In this document: positions 39,216 to 52,575 of the stretch, piece by piece | Numbering within the stretch: the stretch's first letter is position 1 | How the letters are laid out: the number at the start of each line of letters is the position of its first letter | From: Setaria digitata | Lineage: Eukaryota > Nematoda > Chromadorea > Rhabditida > Setariidae | Assembly (NCBI GenBank): GCA_003640385.1 | Contig: RCAB01000156.1 | Location: forward strand, 1 to 64,000 | Reading direction: 5' to 3' | DNA: 64,000 nucleotides | Position numbers and translations under genes: made by a program | Notes under the pieces: generated by a model | The model's database searches: none | Seen by the model: only the letters and a program-made list of their open reading frames with translations | Told to the model about the DNA's origin: nothing

Positions 39216-40924
39216 TTTTACTCTTATCAATTATCACCTTCGAGTTTTACCGTTATCAATATTTCGAAATCGATTTTCATCTTCAGAGGCCAGGAGATAT
39301 ATCAGAATTGCTGCAATTGTTGTTTACTCAGAAAATAGCTTTAATTGTTAGTCAGAGAATCTGTAGTTCATAGTTTCATGAGATAGATTGAGTGTGCCAT
39401 ACTGGATCTCAGACTTTTCAGACATAATGAGGAAATGCATTAATTGCTGAAAGTGTTATGGAATTAAAAAATAATAATAATAAATTAGCGTTGAAAAGTC
39501 AGTCATTTCGAGAAATGTTCTCGAAGAGAGCAATTCGAAATGGAATAATTTCAAACGAGTAAAAGCTCATGGTTGCTATTGGTTACGAAGGTAAATAAAG
39601 TCTTGAATTTTCAGAAGTGATAAAATAATTTGGCAACAAAGGCTATTTGGAAAAAAAAAACTCCTCAAGAGAAACCTTCCATTTTTTTTTTAAACAAATG
39701 TTGCAAATTTCAGTGTATTTTTAAAATGATATTTGGAGAGATTATGTTCAAATTTTTTGGTTTAAAAACACAAAAGAAAACTTTTTATATTTAAGATGTG
39801 CCTAATTAAATGTAAATAAAAAATACAAATAGCAATAAAAAAAAAATGATTTGTTAAGAATCCAAGAATGTAAGTATCATTTAAAGAGAACTGAAATCGA
39901 TTGAGACTGAATTAGAATTTTAGAAAAAGGACATCTTCCATCAACAAATTCATATCATCCGATTTAAATCTTTTTCCTAGTGAATAATCAATTATATATC
40001 AGTCACTTCTCTTCACAGAATTTCCTAGCAAATCTTAATAAAAATTTAAACCTGAAAGTTTCATTTATGTTAGCTCTCCTTCTGCATATATTTCCAGTAT
40101 TATCAATCATAACTTCTAACTCTAACTGTTCCAGTGTATATCGTGATCAGTGCTTGTTTAACTGGCTATTAACTGATCAGTTCCGATCAATTTATAGAAG
40201 GAGAATTCGAGACTGTCTTTTAGTTGGATATGTAGAAAACTAGAAAAGAAGTGTGAGGATGATTGAAGGCTTACTTGAAGCTTAAATCAAAACGATCTAT
40301 CCATTGATGGAATTTATCTGCCCTTTCTTGCATTATAACTAATTGACTTATAACAGGCATTTCATCAATAGTCAACGAAAACGTTCAATTGTTTAATTAA
40401 TTAATGGCATCATAATGATACAGTATCATTAAAACACAGTATCTTTTATTTTATCTCACTGACTGATGTAAATCATTAATTGTTGTAATTAGTGAATCGT
40501 TCTGCTGAAATGGTTCGTCAACATTGAGTCAGGCTTTGGACAGCCGAATAAAGTTAAGATATTAAAATCTTTGAAGACATTACACCACACACAAATTAAT
40601 CCTATATTCAGCACAAAATGCAGCTGCGCAAATATGTTTTGTTGAGTGCGCCACTGGTCTAACTCTCTATTGTGTATCATGATTGATTAATTAATTAATT
40701 AGGACTCATTACCGAAATTAATTATTAACTGATTCGTATTCTAGTCACATTTTCACAAAACACTCGTACCGAGAACTTTTGAGCTTTGATTACTTACTTG
40801 TGCTAAATTGGCCAGTGACCCTTTCGTCTTCTCAACGTTCCGAATTTTGCAGAGTTTTTTTCATCTTTTGCTTGGCTAAATTTTAATGCATTTTGTTTTA
40901 TTTTTCTAATCCATTAAAATTTTT
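39216..40924. other. Intergenic region
   Basis: Between the IFT52 5' end and the lipase 3' end (both minus). It should contain the IFT52 promoter; I did not find a confident X-box-like (RFX) site by eye. A short palindrome AATGATACAGTATCATT lies near 40414. The open frame at 39980-40243 (+) is not recognised. Confidence 0.5.
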
Positions 40925-43900
40925 TCAATCGCTTAAAATAAGTCGTATTTTGGTCTGATCATCTTTTATGATCTCAATGATAGGCTTATATATTTGATCA
41001 GCTGCATGAATTCCCCACAGAAAATCGAAATGATTGAAATTTTCCAATTCATTGTTTTGTATCAAATATTTGGGCATTATCTTGGCAATTAGACCATTCT
41101 GAAAGTAATTGTCGCAGTTTTAAAGCCTAAAAATTTTTAAAAAGTAGGAAAAAACGATAATACCTCTATAAAAAAAAAAAAAGCAAAAACAATTGCTGCG
41201 GAACAATACAATATATGGAAAGTAAATTTCTGAATGAAAAACAAAAGGGTCAAAGGTTACCTGAACATCACGTTTATCAGCTAACCAATCTTTTTCACTC
41301 CAATACAAATAAACAGGTGCGTTAATTAATGATAAATTATAAATAGGTGGCACACTCTGCAAAACATCAAGCTTAGCATTTAGATTTCTGATCATTCTCA
41401 ACGAAAATTTCACAAAATTAAATTCAAAAAAAAAATGTCGAAAATTTATCAATAGCAATAAATAAATATGACAGGCACCTTGACTATGAGAATGTATGAA
41501 ATATAATTAATTTTTTATTTTCAAATACATGAAAAAATATAGTCAAAAATTGGAAAATTTTTTCCAAAATGAATTTTCCAAAAAAGAAGAAAAAGTCAAA
41601 CCATATTATAATGTTTCATATTTTTACTTTTCGAACCATAATCATACATTTGTGTCTTTTGGCTGTTTACCATTTGTGCCCAGTGGAGAACATTTGCCAT
41701 TGAGGTACCTGCCGGTAGATGGCTCATATATATCGGAATTCGACTCTGAATTGTGATAGTTAAACAACAAAATTAAATGGTTAAAAACAAAACAAAAAAA
41801 AAAAAAAAGTGAGACAAATACAACTCATTGCTAGTGTAATGAAAACATTAATTACTTATAAAACAACGAGTAGAATTACTTTAAAAAAAAAGTATGTACT
41901 GAAAGTTACCACATTCATTTGCGTAGTAGCAGGACCAGTCATCTGAAACATCAGATGCTCACAGTGCTCAACAATCATCTTCAATGAACAAGTTGATTTG
42001 CTGATCTTTTGAAAAAGTGATTCATTGGGCATAAATTCAGCGGTAATTTTCACCAGTAACTGGAAAAGCAATATTTGAAACTTCTTTCAAACTTGCTTCT
42101 TTTACAAATGATCATTGAAATAAGAGATACTCCGTTTTAATGCTAACTTACAGATGATAGTGATTGCTTGAATTTAGTGTAATTTTGAATTAGTTCACTG
42201 GAGTCTAAATTTTGCAAGAAGATGAAATTTGCAAGGCAATATTTTGAACGGATGGTTTAGAGTGATTTAGGAGTAGAAAGGAAGACATTTGAGGAACTTA
42301 AAAAAAATGGAAGTGTTTATTGAGTTCGAAAGAGAGGAATGAGAAGTAGTGTTTGTAGACTTGAAACGGAGCTACGACAAGTGTTTTATTCCAGAGAATC
42401 TTCAACTTCCGGAAGTGAGGTAAATATGGACTGAAATGAACTGTGAAGAAATTACTTTAAGTGGCTTCATAAAATTTTCCGCGGCAATTTTTACCAGACC
42501 TTTGATATGCGCTAATGTGCCAATTGGTCCCAAGGCAAAGAATTTTCTGATCTGAAAATTAATCGCACTAAATGATTAATTATATGTAAGGATTCAATTG
42601 GAAATTTAGAAATTTTTTTAGAATTCAATTTGGGAATTTATCTTATTGCTTTTAACTTCTCTAAATTTCGGATATTTTCCATGCTGATATTAGGACAATA
42701 TTAATTATTTAAAAGTTCTTACTTTGCGAGCAAAAAGTTGATCGATAGATAGCTTTGCAAACATTGTTAGAGTACCTTCTGAGTAGCCCACGTAATATAA
42801 GGAGTCCTGATGAGTCTCATTAAGTACATAATTAATCATCGCATCCAAATCATACCTTGCAAATTCATCAAACCTAAAATATAATTAAGCTCATAGCAAC
42901 ATTTGCCAGAGCATTTTCACGTACAAGTTGAGCTACAATGAATTTCTCCGAAAACTAACGTAAATTTCCAATACTTCGGATCACTCCGCGTATAACTGAT
43001 ATGTTTGGTGGAGTAAGTATTACCGCGAACATTACCCATCCATACGTCGAATCCCGCATCAGCGAACATGAATCCTAAAAATCTAGAATTAGAATTGAAG
43101 TGGATGAATTTGTTTTAACGATTTCAACAAGCTACTAAAAAATGATTTTGAAAAATTTCAAGTATAAAAGGACGAAAAAAAGGTTTGCTTAATTAGTTCC
43201 AACTTTAACTCTTAAACTAGTTTCTCACCAACCCGCGGACTGATTTGGTAAATTAATTACCCATACGGCACTCGAACCAATGAAGCCATGCTGTAGGAAT
43301 ACCACAGAACTTGGTTCATTCTCTGAAATAAATGATCGAAAATCTTCGATTTACGAGAGGCATGAAATGAAATACTCATTTACAGTACCTAATACAGCAT
43401 CTTCACCAATACAGTACTATGTTATGCTACTTCACACGGTACTCTATATCAGTCGGTGTATTAATAATTCCGTCGGAAACATCATGATTGGAAAGTGAGA
43501 AAGATGGCTTTACTTTCTACAGCAATCTCGAATTACCTGCCTTGGAAGTTGGGATACGGTGTAGCTCGAGTACATAACCGTCAACCGTTGTTACAGTATG
43601 TGTTTCACATCGATATCCATAGTAGGCGACAATTTCGGGATAAAAAAAAAGCAATATCATGATGAAGATTCACGGAAAAGTTGTTCCTCACAACCATACA
43701 GAAACAGGAAAGTTTAACGGTTGCATGTATTCAATTTATTTCTATTAAATTTTCCTTTTCATAAATACGAAAGCAAAAGAGGTAACGATTGCCTCCTCAA
43801 TTTGCGCACTTAATTTAATAATTAATTTATAATAATTAATTTAATTAAGAAGTGAAATGCTGTATAATGTGTAAAATTGTACATCAATGAATGAATGCAC

Positions 43901-44009
43901 TTACAGTTGTCATATTACTTTCCGGTAGTGATTTAATTGAAATGCCATTCGTTATTTGCCAGCTGTATAAAATGAAGGAAAAAAATGTGAAAATGATTTT
44001 ACTAAACAT
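40925..44009 (-). CDS. Secreted acid-lipase-like protein (LIPL family), copy A
   Basis: Alpha/beta-hydrolase related to lysosomal/gastric acid lipases. Exons (minus): 44009-43905, 43639-43537, 43322-43233, 43074-42960, 42873-42723, 42551-42456, 42059-41910, 41745-41602, 41356-41261, 41098-40925; 407 residues in a continuous frame. Exon 1 starts with a clear signal peptide ([16 protein letters not shown]). Family motifs: [43 protein letters not shown], nucleophile serine in YYVGYSEGT (usual form GHSQG), acid residue in [11 protein letters not shown], and catalytic His in [10 protein letters not shown]. The triad is therefore present. Odd point: exon 2 begins at CCC 43639 but the bases before it are a T-run ending AT, not AG. 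Either the acceptor is mutated, the assembly is wrong there, or translation starts at the in-frame ATG 43660, giving 379 residues without a proper signal peptide. Tandem with copy B, same strand, about 1.1 kb apart. Confidence 0.85.
43188..43639. repeat. Duplicated segment shared with 33529-33976
   Basis: Covers exons 2 and 3 and the short intron between them of lipase copy A. The near-identity to the upstream fragment stops exactly at the first codon of exon 2 on one side and in intron 3 on the other. Confidence 0.9.
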
Positions 44010-45080
44010 CAGATCAAACAGTAGCAATAATAAATGCCAATATTGATTCCACTTCTTTCTGACGTTGTGAGCAGTTGTTGTGCTGTTAATATCAATTTGT
44101 TACACTTAACAGTTTGATTAATTAGTAAGAAATTTGATGGAATAATTTTGAAGTACTGATGATTGACGGCAAAAATTTATAAATAACTTTACAATGAACT
44201 GAGCACCTGATTTGGCTTCTTTTTAACCTTTAACCTAACATAATCTAAGTTAAGTTATAATTGTAGTCAAATCAGTTCAAAGTGTAGGCCGAGAAATGTG
44301 CAATAAAAAAGCAAAAAAGACAGGAAAGTGCATCGATATCGTTGCAGCAAACATCGATTACTACGGAGACTCTTCGAGAAAAGGAGAAATGAGCTGTGTT
44401 GACACAGAAAAGGACTGGGAAACAGTGCGGGGAGTGAGGGAATTGCGGGAGAGAGACCAGGAGTCCGCGGAGTGCGGGGAAAGAAGTACTGGAAGACATT
44501 TTTGGGTACCTCTGCTGTGACATCCTTGTACATGTATGTATGTCTGTGTGTGTACATAAATATGTATATTTGCTTTAATTATTTGAGTTAATTATGCACG
44601 ACAGTTATTTGAAGTTTATTATTTATTTATTTTTGCTTAATTTTTGACAAAAATCAAAAATCATTCATCCATTCATTGAAAAATTTATTGAAAAAAAAAA
44701 AAAATTCATCAAATTTTTCAATTTTCTGTAATTGTCTTTCATTATACTAATATTTCTTGCCCATTATGGTAATAAATGCAACGAAGTTTCCATATTAATT
44801 CAATGAAATCAGAAAAAGAAATTAAAAAGCTTTATTCGATATATACATATATATCGAATATATATATATATATATATATATATAATACTGGCAGATTAAT
44901 GAAGGAACAATTCTTACCAATAATTTTTTGGTCAATTAATTGTTTTTAAACAATTTTTTTTTTGAACAAATTTTTTTTTCTATGTAAAAGTCATAATTCA
45001 GTTTTCCTATATACTGAAAAGTTCAGTTTCAAATTTTCGTTTACAGTCAATTTTCCTTCTTCTAAAGGTAAACAGTATAA
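44010..45080. other. Intergenic region between the two lipases
   Basis: Holds the diverged duplicated block (44650-44985), a TA-rich palindrome TTCGATATATA-CA-TATATATCGAA at 44834-44857 followed by a TA repeat, and a locally GC-rich, purine-rich stretch at about 44380-44520. Open frames on both strands at 44267-44557 are not recognised. Confidence 0.5.
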
Positions 45081-48000
45081 TCATAAAATTATCATACTAT
45101 CTTCCTGAATGATTGATGTGATACGGTGATAAATCTCCGTAGGTGCTCTAAGGCCCCAAATAAAATCCAAATGACCGAACTTATTCAATTTATAATTTCC
45201 TCTGATTGAATTATTCGGCAAAACTGATAACAGTGAATTCTGAATGTGAAATAAATTAGAGTGATTGGTAGCTTTTCATCGCTATTGTTATCTAATCAAA
45301 TAGCTATCGAGCATTCTTTAATCTTTTAAAAATATTTTTGATTTCAATCACCAACCTGAATATCAATAGGATTTGCTAACCAATCCTCCTTGCTCCAGAA
45401 CAGGTAAATGGATGCATTAATCGAACTTAGGTCATAGATTGGTGCCGAATCCTGAAGAAGGTGAGCATTTCACCTAATCATAATTAATTATTCATTGGCT
45501 ATTTCCAAAGAGTTTCATCGACAGAGTTTCTTTCAAAAAAATAACGTAATTAGCGAAAAATTTTTGAAACTATAGCATTTTTTCGACGATATTTTTATAA
45601 TTACAATTATATTTATGACTAAAACAATATTAGATTGAAGTAGTTTCATTGAGTATTCGTTGAAAGACTCACTCAAAAATGAATAATCAACGATTCAAAC
45701 TTATTCAATCATGAATTTTTTGAATTATTATTAATTTACCTGTCCATAATATTTCTGATTTTCCTTCACCGAATCATAACTGTATGCTTGTAATTTACCA
45801 CTATTAACCATTTGTATCCAATGGAGAATGTTCATTACCGATGTGCCACCTTCTCCGGCTACATACACCGGTAAACGACTCTATAACGATCACTTTAATT
45901 AACCATTTTAATTAATTCACCATCCTTATCATTGAAATGATATTATTATTATCATGTGTCAATTAATATCTGATAGAGAGAGAAACAGCACTGAAGCATT
46001 TTTGGCTATCAACAATATCACACCTCATTAAATTGATTGCTTTCGGGACCTGATAACTGAAAAAGAATGCTACTGCACAATGGATTGAAGAAACGAGTAC
46101 CACATATTAGAATGCTGAGAATTTTTGACAATTTGCTATTTAACATAAAATATTTGGTGCCAAAGAAATGAATTGCTACCTGAAATGAAACTAATTAATT
46201 TATATTCGAACTTTTTATTAGCATACATAATAGAATATATGCTTTTTTTTTTGACAATCACTTAATTGCTACCCTTTTATCACGGAAAATTCTGGTGGCA
46301 AGTATTTGAAGTAATCCTCTAACATGTGCTACGGTTCCAATTGGTCCCAATGCAAAGAATTTTCGAATCTGAAATTTCTTTTTAAATTTTATCGCAATGA
46401 AATGTTTCTTTTGCAAAAATTTTCAACTTTAAACTTTTCCACTTCATTCTTCTTTTTTTGGCTATTTTATTGATGAAAATAAAAGATTTCAATCAATCAT
46501 TTAATGACAATTTAAAAAAAAAAAACTTACATTGTTTTAGACATAATTTTAGCTAAATTACAATCTGTTATAAAATTTCGATTATGCAAATTTTTGATAG
46601 CAGGAAAAAAAAAAGCTAATTAAAACCTTTGTTGCAAAAATTGGATCATCTGCAAGTTTAGTAAACATAATTAGTGTTCCCTGCGAGAATCCAACATAAT
46701 AAAGACTATCCTGTCCAGTTTCTTTTAATATCAAATCAAATGTTGCATCCAAATCATACTTTGCCATTTCGTACCAACTGTAATCATTATTTTGCTGATA
46801 GATGATTAAATTTTATGTTTCTACCAAAGAATTATATATGCGATTACTTCAATTTTCAATCTTCGCCTGTTGAAAGAGGAAATCTTAATTTGTCATTAAT
46901 TACCTGAATTTCCAAAATAATTCATCATCAATAGAATAATTGACATGGCGGATTGAGTATGAGTTTCCGCGTGAATTACCAAGCCATACATCAAATCCAG
47001 CATCCGCCAGGATGAATGATAAAATTAAACTAACATTTAGAATAATTTTAAAAAAAAAATCTGTAACACAACTACCATTACTGATTGGATGATCGATGAT
47101 TGTAGTAGAGTGATGTTTTTTTTTTGCAATCACTGATAAAAACTGTGATAGTAATTCATTAAAATATGCTACACAGAAGCTTGCAATATTATGCTTAATT
47201 ATACTGACTCTATGCCAATTTTGCTACATTTTGGTTTAGCTTATTATTATTAATTATTTTCTTTTTCTTCTTTCTTTTAAAGATGCAGTTGAAGAATGAA
47301 TATACCGAAAGATTCATTTGGAAGATTTTCCACCCAATCACCGCTTGAACCGAGCAGGCCATGCTGTAAGTAAATCACCGGAGAGTTAGGATCCCGATGA
47401 GTGAAATTGCCTAAAAATATCTAAAAATTACCTGAAAATTCCTTAGATGCTATCAATAATATGCTAACATTTCAACCACATTTAATTTGATCCCAGAATG
47501 AATAACAATCGATCTACAGGTCAGTAGTACGGATGTCTTTACTGTAGTGGAAATTAATGATTGGTCAGATGGAAGGGTCATCAACAGCAGATAATCGGAT
47601 TCTAGAAGTCATCTTGTCAGTCAATTTGGCATGGTCTGTTCAGCTTTATTAAAACAATTAAACTTTCTTGCTTAAATAACAAAATATCATTTTCTAAATT
47701 GTTAGTGAATTGCCTGAAACTAACCGTTTTTTCCGAACGGAATTCGATGAAGACGTAAAACATAGCCATCAGCAGTGTATGCATCAAATACCTGTACCGG
47801 ATATCCATGGTAAAGTATCATTTCGGTCTGAGCAAAAACCACGATGAGTGATTGAAGAAAATTAGCAAAAATTATCTTACTTTCTTCTTAATCTTAATTT
47901 TTAAATTCAAGAAATTGCCTAAATTTAACTTTATAAAATCTCTTATTACATCATAACTTTTTAGAACAATCTTAGTTCTCCTAACTTTATATGCAATATT

Positions 48001-48229
48001 TTAAATAGTCATTTTCTTTACCGTTATCTAATGATACACTAGATGTGATCGTAATAACAGGTGAATAAATTTTATTAATTCCAAAATAAAATACTAAAGA
48101 ATTACATACTGTTGACATTCCTGCTTCCGGTGGTATATGAGAACAATAATGGACAGGTGTATTGATTATGAGATAAATGAATGAAACAGTAATAAGTACA
48201 TTGATAACACAGACATTTATCATTGTCAC
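45081..48229 (-). CDS. Secreted acid-lipase-like protein (LIPL family), copy B
   Basis: Second alpha/beta-hydrolase lipase. Exons (minus): 48229-48110, 47827-47725, 47410-47306, 47060-46904, 46777-46627, 46368-46273, 46179-46024, 45880-45740, 45451-45356, 45239-45081; 1284 nt, 427 residues, phases consistent. The N-terminus has a hydrophobic signal-like segment ([20 protein letters not shown]). Motifs: [58 protein letters not shown], nucleophile in [20 protein letters not shown], acid residue in [10 protein letters not shown] and His in FGHLDFIWG. Exon 4 has no AG at the position used by copy A. The nearest in-phase acceptor (TTACAG before 47060) adds about 14 hydrophobic residues ([14 protein letters not shown]) before FILADAG, right after the oxyanion-hole region. 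Start is ATG 48229 or 48223. Exons 5 to 7 and 9 have the same or very similar lengths in copy A, showing tandem duplication. Confidence 0.88.
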
Positions 48230-49798
48230 TAACTTGGCAGTTAGAAGTTGTTTTCGTTTGCCGTCTCTTTATTTTAACTGTAAAGAAAAATTAGCTCTAA
48301 ATAGTAGCTTAAAATATTATCATAGTTGAAATTTGAAATTGTAAAAAAAAAAAAATAATGACAATAATAACTGATATTATAATAGCTGTTTCAACTACAC
48401 ATTGGCTAACAACTGTTCGAAACTGATCAATATTTTTTCCAGCAACCAAAATGTTTTCTAATTAATTTACTATTTTAAACAATCAATATTATACGATTGT
48501 AATTTTTGATCATATTTAATTTAATATTCAAATGAGCCTAGTTATTAGTAAACAAATTCAATAAGCAAAATGAATACTTTTATCTTATCAGTCTAATTTA
48601 AAACAAATGCTAATATTTTTTGTTACATTAAAATGTAAAATTTGACTGAAATCACCAAATTTTGCTAATTGATATTGATGCTTCATTTTACTGATTTTTT
48701 TTAAATTAAGATGAGCAGCGAAGAGTAAAAATAAAGCACTAAAAAACTGAAATATTTTGGTGTTAATAAATTACGAGGGGAATAGAATATTAACTGAAAA
48801 TTTCAATGGTTTTCTATTTTTTCTTTTTGACTTTTAAGTTTATAAGACTAACAGAAGCAAATTCAATTAATTAATAATTTAATTAAAAATAAGTGGTCGA
48901 AATTAAGCGGAAACTGTACTGACTGGTAAGAATTAAAATATTAAATGTTTATTTGACATCAGATAATGCTTATTATCATTTTCAGAATTTTTTTATCAAT
49001 TATGTTCATTTAAGATTGCATTTTTATCAGAGGGCTGATGCTTGTATCACTTCTGAATAATTAAAAACAATTTGAACAGGAAAATTAAACTAAAATCTAA
49101 AAAAAATTAAATTAAAATCTATGCCGCAATATGTTATCAAGGATGGATAAAATGTTATTTAATAGCAATATCGACTTTTCACATGTCAGAAAAAAATTTC
49201 CTATTCATCCAGAAAATCCGCTTAGATCATAGTATTTTATCACTAAAGTCTGCTTAGATCACTGCCATTATCACTAAAGTCCGTTTAGTTAAGCTACTTC
49301 GGTGATAATTAGGAACTGCTAAGGAGAGTTGTGTGATATCTTGAATACAATTAGAAAAAACAATGAAATGACGATGTTTAAGATAATCTTACTAATTCAA
49401 ATCTAACTTAGCCTATTGTCAGTCTAACGTAGCATCTGAATTCAAATGAATTTAATACAAACACACTGATCGTATAGTTAGATCACTAAAAGACATTGTA
49501 AAAATTTTAATATCAAACAATTAAATATAGTAAGTGTTAAAGAAATTAAGTCATATCACTAGTTCAGAGAGGTTTACGTTGCACAAATAGTTTTCACTTA
49601 AAAAATAAATGTGAGAAATTTTTTACTTTAAAAGCATCCGAATGAATGAGATTGATCGTTATCAAGCAATCATATCATCCAGCAGTATGATATTTTCTTC
49701 TCTAAGATTCCATGTGAATTAGATTCTCACTCTTGCTCTACAACTGATAAGAAAAAAAATTGCGTTCATGCAATACTGATCAGCATCATTTCCTGGAG

Positions 49799-49907
49799 CA
49801 CAAAAAAAAAAACATAATAATAAAAAAAGTAGAGAATGATAAAACGAAAATGCACAAAAAAAAACATAATGATAAAAAAAAAGTAGAAAATGATAAAACG
49901 AAAATTT
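49799..49907. repeat. Two-copy A-rich tandem repeat, about 54 bp
   Basis: The unit CA(A)nCATAATRATA(A)nGTAGARAATGATAAAACGAAAAT occurs twice in a row (from about 49799 and 49854), differing at a few positions and in A-run length. Confidence 0.85.
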
Positions 49908-52208
49908 GACAGATCACTTCTATTTATTAACTTTATTGCATGCAATGGCTAAATGAATTTAAAAAAAAAAATTTTAAACTGAATTATATGAAAGAAAATT
50001 CCGAAAATACTTGAAACATACGGGAAAAGAATGCAACGATCATTGCAACTGTCAAACCATTAATTTTCAAATAATTACGACTTCTATATTGTTGTGGTTA
50101 AAGCTTTCAACTGAAATCACAATAATCAAATCATCTGTTCGAATTTTCCATAAATTTTCTACTTTTAGGATAATTTCCTTTTTTATTTGAACTATTTTTG
50201 ATGATAATTAATATAATAAAAAGGAAAATAATGAAAATAAAAAAAAATAATAATGAGCATTTCCTCTGCCATCATTACCATTAAATATAACATACGAATA
50301 TAACGATACACATCTCAAACATATCATTCAGACAACACAATTTAATATCACGATTTTACCAAGTGTTGTTAAATATATAAGCCGAGTCGATATTTTGACA
50401 CTTTTTGCTTTATTTTCTTATTAAACTAAAGAATAAATTCTCTGTTATTTTTAAAATTTCATAAGAAATATCAATCCCATCCTCACTATGATATTATCAT
50501 TACACCAAAAAAAATGGACGACTTTATCACCCATTATCTTCATTTCGCTAAATATTATCATTTTTTACTGATTGCTGTTGTTATTATCATTATTGTCATT
50601 AATTATTGTTATTATTATCAATTATTATTATCAGCACTGCTATTACTAATACAGTTTTCAAATGATATATACTATTATTCGATTTGCTTCATTAAAGGCA
50701 TAAAGTTCAATTTTTAAGCTTGAAAGGAATATGTTCGATATACCTGTATGTAATACAAAGGTAAGTCGTTCTCTGTCATCATTCGTTCGTAATTGTCCAC
50801 TTTTAAATTTTTTCAAGAGCAAAACATTTAAATGTTTTAGTTCAGTTTATAATTATTGCACTCCTCCTTTATTCATCTGTTTCTTTTTCTTCTCAATATT
50901 CTTTGAAATATGCCTTTTCAGAAAAAGGAATTATGCAAAATGTGAGAAGTGTATTTGCAGAAATTAATATCATTTAATATTTTTTGTTACCTTCCAGGAT
51001 TTAGACTATAGGATGCGAAATGAATTACTTATTATGCAAATTTTTATTAAATTGTGAAACGTGTTTCCAGAATTACTTTTAGCAAAAAGAAAATTTACAT
51101 CTAAAATGCAAATTTAAATGTCTAGGATAATCTTGGAGTACTCTAGTTTTAAATAGTTGATTTTCACATACTTTAATACCAGGATTCAATAAGAATCTTT
51201 TGTCATATTTTATTTTATACATATATATAATATTATATAAAAATTTACTAAATTTTCATTTACCTCGATATCTTTGAAATAAATGAAAATTTAATAAATT
51301 TTTGGTTTTAAGAATGAAGCAGATGCTTTGTACTAGGTTGAAAAAATAAATAAAAGCCAAGTTTAAAAATGGTGCAGATTGAACTGGGTTAAATTCATTT
51401 AGGTTCAGGTATTCAAGTTCAAAGTATTGATTATTTCAGTTCTGATTATGATGAAATTGGTAAACATTGTAAGTGATGTTTTCTTTTCTTGCATTTGACT
51501 GCAAATTTTTGCACTCATCGAAGAATAAAGCAAATATTTACGGTATTTTTTCTCGTTTTTGCACTAATAAAATTAGTAAACAAAAGGTCAAAAATGAAAA
51601 ATTTATATTTTAAAGTTCACTTGTGATTGTTAATTTTCAATTTTTTCTCCCATTTGTTATTTTTTTCTTTTTTGTTTTTCGTTTTTTCGTCTTTCTTTTC
51701 TTTTTTTTTATCGTTTTTTTTTTCTTTCTGGTAATATGCTTTAAGTTCCTCCTCCCAAAGCAGTTTTCAATCCGGAACGAGCTGTTCATAACGGATTTAA
51801 TCAATTTTCACATTTGTTATTTGTAAGTAACATAACATTACGTCGAATTTTCCAATGGTGAATTTCTCGATCACACTTTAAGGATGTCATAGTAGCTTAA
51901 AATAAAGTAGTGATAAGAGAAGTTATCTCAGCATGAAATTGGCATTGATTTACCGGATCAGTGCTATATTATCACTAGGATTATATTATCAGTATCTGAG
52001 TTGCTGTCTTTAATTCCCAATCGCATTGAGTTTTATCATTTGCTTGGAAAGATTTCCTTCTTTTTTATTGCATTAGATGTTAAAGAAATAAGGGGAAAAA
52101 AGTTTGCGTATTAAACTGAGATTGAAATGTTCATTTCGAAATGAGGAATAAATAATTTTATAGTTTAAAACTGCGCGTCATATTTGCTGAATTGTTCGGA
52201 TGTCAAAA

Positions 52209-52287
52209 GCAAAAAGAAAAGGAATGAATTATTTAATCATTACTCATTAAGTAAATAGTTTTAAATAATTCATTCCTTTTCTTTTGC
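52209..52287. repeat. Inverted repeat with 27-bp arms
   Basis: Arm 1 (52209-52236) and arm 2 (52261-52287) are reverse complements over 27 bases, apart from one extra A in arm 1, separated by a 24-base loop. It lies about 290 bases upstream of the dehydrogenase start. Confidence 0.92.
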
Positions 52288-52333
52288 TTGATAAATCAGA
52301 AAAATGGACCAACGAATGAAGTACTGCTGTTAC

Positions 52334-52334
<1 letters not shown>

Positions 52335-52386
<52 letters not shown>
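52335..52386. repeat. ATT microsatellite
   Basis: An uninterrupted run of about 17 ATT triplets in the region upstream of the dehydrogenase gene. Confidence 0.95.
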
Positions 52387-52387
<1 letters not shown>

Positions 52388-52575
52388 GTTATTTATTAAA
52401 TTATCATTATTAATACAATTTTTCAGAAGATATTTATTATTGATTGAATTTGTTAATTATTTTTTATTAACAGCAAATGCTATTGATTGAACTTGTCAAT
52501 TATCATTTATTGATAGCAGATATCAGCTCAATTGCTGCAAAATTTTTTTCCAGAAATACTTTGATTAAAAATAGA

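Larger units (their letters stand above)
48230..52575. other. Intergenic region, divergent lipase B / dehydrogenase
   Basis: Lies between the 5' ends of lipase B (-) and the dehydrogenase (+), so both promoters should be here. It holds an A-rich tandem duplication, a long hairpin and an ATT microsatellite (listed separately). Small open frames (50514-50967, 51623-51826) are low-complexity and unsupported. Confidence 0.55.

Noticed and set aside
44267..44557. Overlapping open frames on both strands between the lipases
   Set aside because: No family resemblance, and the locally higher GC content alone explains the lack of stops.
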